A stretch of DNA of 5,333 bases from positions 1-5,333 of the forward strand of contig JAEWEH010000098.1 in the NCBI GenBank assembly GCA_023389535.1. Reading direction: 5' to 3'. A program made the translations under genes and the position numbers. The notes beneath the pieces were generated by a model. That model was not told where the DNA came from. It saw nothing but the letters and a program-made list of their open reading frames with translations, and ran no database searches. Positions 4,516 to 5,333 of the stretch are shown here, piece after piece; the stretch's first letter is position 1, and each line of letters starts with the position of its first letter. Source of the stretch: Pseudomonadota bacterium (lineage in GTDB: Bacteria; Pseudomonadota; Gammaproteobacteria; Burkholderiales; Burkholderiaceae_B).

Positions 4516-5333
4516 ATGTCTGACGCAACACTGCACACCGGTCCATTACGGCATTTTCTGCAATTTCGCGACTTGTCCACATCCGAAATCCAGTATGTGC
4601 TGGATCGCGCGCGACTGATCAAAGACAAATTCAAGCGCTACGAGCCTCACCTGACTCTGCACGACCGCAATCTGGCCATGGTCTTCGAAAAAGCCAGCAC
4701 GCGTACGCGGGTGTCGTTCGAGGCGGGCATGTACCAGCTGGGCGGCTCGGTCATCCACCTGACCACGGGGGATTCCCAGCTGGGCCGCTCGGAACCCATC
4801 GAGGACACGGCACGTGTGGTGTCGCGCATGGTCGACCTGATCATGATACGAACCTTCGAGCAGACTCGCATCGAACGCTTTGCATCGCATTCGCGCGTAC
4901 CCGTCATCAACGGCCTGACCAACGAATTCCATCCCTGCCAGATCCTGGCCGACATCTTCACCTTTATCGAACACAGGGGCCCCATCCAGGGCAAGACGGT
5001 GGCCTGGATAGGCGATGGCAACAACATGGCCTATACCTGGCTGCAGGCCGCCGAAATGCTCGGCTTCCGCCTGCATGTATCCGCACCGGAGGGCTACCAG
5101 CTGGACCCTCAGCGCATCGGCCAGCCGCCCGCCAACGTGCTGCAGGAATTTTCCGATCCGATGGAAGCCTGCCGCGGCGCGCACCTGGTCACCACGGACG
5201 TTTGGACCAGCATGGGCTACGAAGCCGAAAACGAAGAGCGCCGCAAGGCGTTTGCCGACTGGTGTGTCGATACCGACATGATGGCCGTAGCGGATCCGCA
5301 AGCTTTATTCATGCATTGCCTGCCCGCCCATCG
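4516..5333 (+). CDS. argF: Ornithine carbamoyltransferase, 3' end cut by the window
   Basis: The open frame starts at ATG 4516 and shows 272 residues plus two bases of the next codon before the window ends; about 40 residues are missing from a family length near 310. The enzyme transfers the carbamoyl group of carbamoyl phosphate to ornithine, giving citrulline in arginine synthesis, as a cytoplasmic trimer. The carbamoyl phosphate site STRTR is at 61-65 and HPCQ at 139-142. The ornithine-binding half shows GDGNN (166-170), DVWTSMG (228-234) and HCLPAH (267-272) with the active-site Cys268. STRTR plus SMG and HCLP separate it from aspartate carbamoyltransferase. All visible catalytic residues are intact. 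It is preceded by its own promoter and ribosome binding site and is divergent from the DUF3579 gene. The single copy and the biosynthetic setting favour the anabolic form over a catabolic ArcB. Confidence 0.96.
   Translation, partial: MSDATLHTGPLRHFLQFRDLSTSEIQYVLDRARLIKDKFKRYEPHLTLHDRNLAMVFEKASTRTRVSFEAGMYQLGGSVIHLTTGDSQLGRSEPIEDTARVVSRMVDLIMIRTFEQTRIERFASHSRVPVINGLTNEFHPCQILADIFTFIEHRGPIQGKTVAWIGDGNNMAYTWLQAAEMLGFRLHVSAPEGYQLDPQRIGQPPANVLQEFSDPMEACRGAHLVTTDVWTSMGYEAENEERRKAFADWCVDTDMMAVADPQALFMHCLPAH

Noticed and set aside
4546..5301. Minus-strand frame of 251 codons opposite argF.
   Set aside because: Antisense shadow of argF, whose plus-strand frame carries every expected motif.

Overview
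The window is a stretch of conserved chromosomal housekeeping genes from a GC-rich bacterium. The gene content and order (adk 3' end, short-chain dehydrogenase, murJ, rpsT, 2-hydroxyacid dehydrogenase, a DUF3579-type gene, argF) and the protein sequences best fit a betaproteobacterium of the order Burkholderiales, probably the Alcaligenaceae (Bordetella/Achromobacter/Pusillimonas-like). That placement rests on recall of family sequences and synteny, not on a search. I see no insertion sequence, phage gene, CRISPR array, tRNA or rRNA, and no broken gene.

Layout. Bases 1-69 are the last 22 codons of a gene that looks like adenylate kinase. After a GC-rich gap come an HSD10-like short-chain dehydrogenase (169-927) and, 6 nt later, the lipid II flippase murJ (934-2490); these two probably form one transcription unit. 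A good sigma-70 promoter overlaps the last codons of murJ and drives rpsT, ribosomal protein S20 (2538-2801). A strong intrinsic terminator (2853-2890) follows rpsT. Next is a complete D-2-hydroxyacid dehydrogenase of the GhrB/hydroxypyruvate reductase type (2972-3931). It converges on a small minus-strand gene of the DUF3579 type (4035-4352). That gene is divergent from argF, ornithine carbamoyltransferase, which starts at 4516 and runs off the right edge about 40 residues before its expected end.

How the genes relate. They serve separate core functions: nucleotide balance (adk), acyl-CoA or other alcohol oxidation (SDR), peptidoglycan precursor export (murJ), translation (rpsT), glyoxylate/hydroxypyruvate-type reduction (2-hydroxyacid dehydrogenase) and arginine synthesis (argF). 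No combined pathway or defence system is evident. The most interesting part is the 163-nt divergent region between the DUF3579 gene and argF. It holds an ARG-box-like palindrome, two mutually exclusive small hairpins next to the DUF3579 ribosome binding site, and a GC-rich stem-loop. I found no evidence for a previously undescribed system; these are modest leads.
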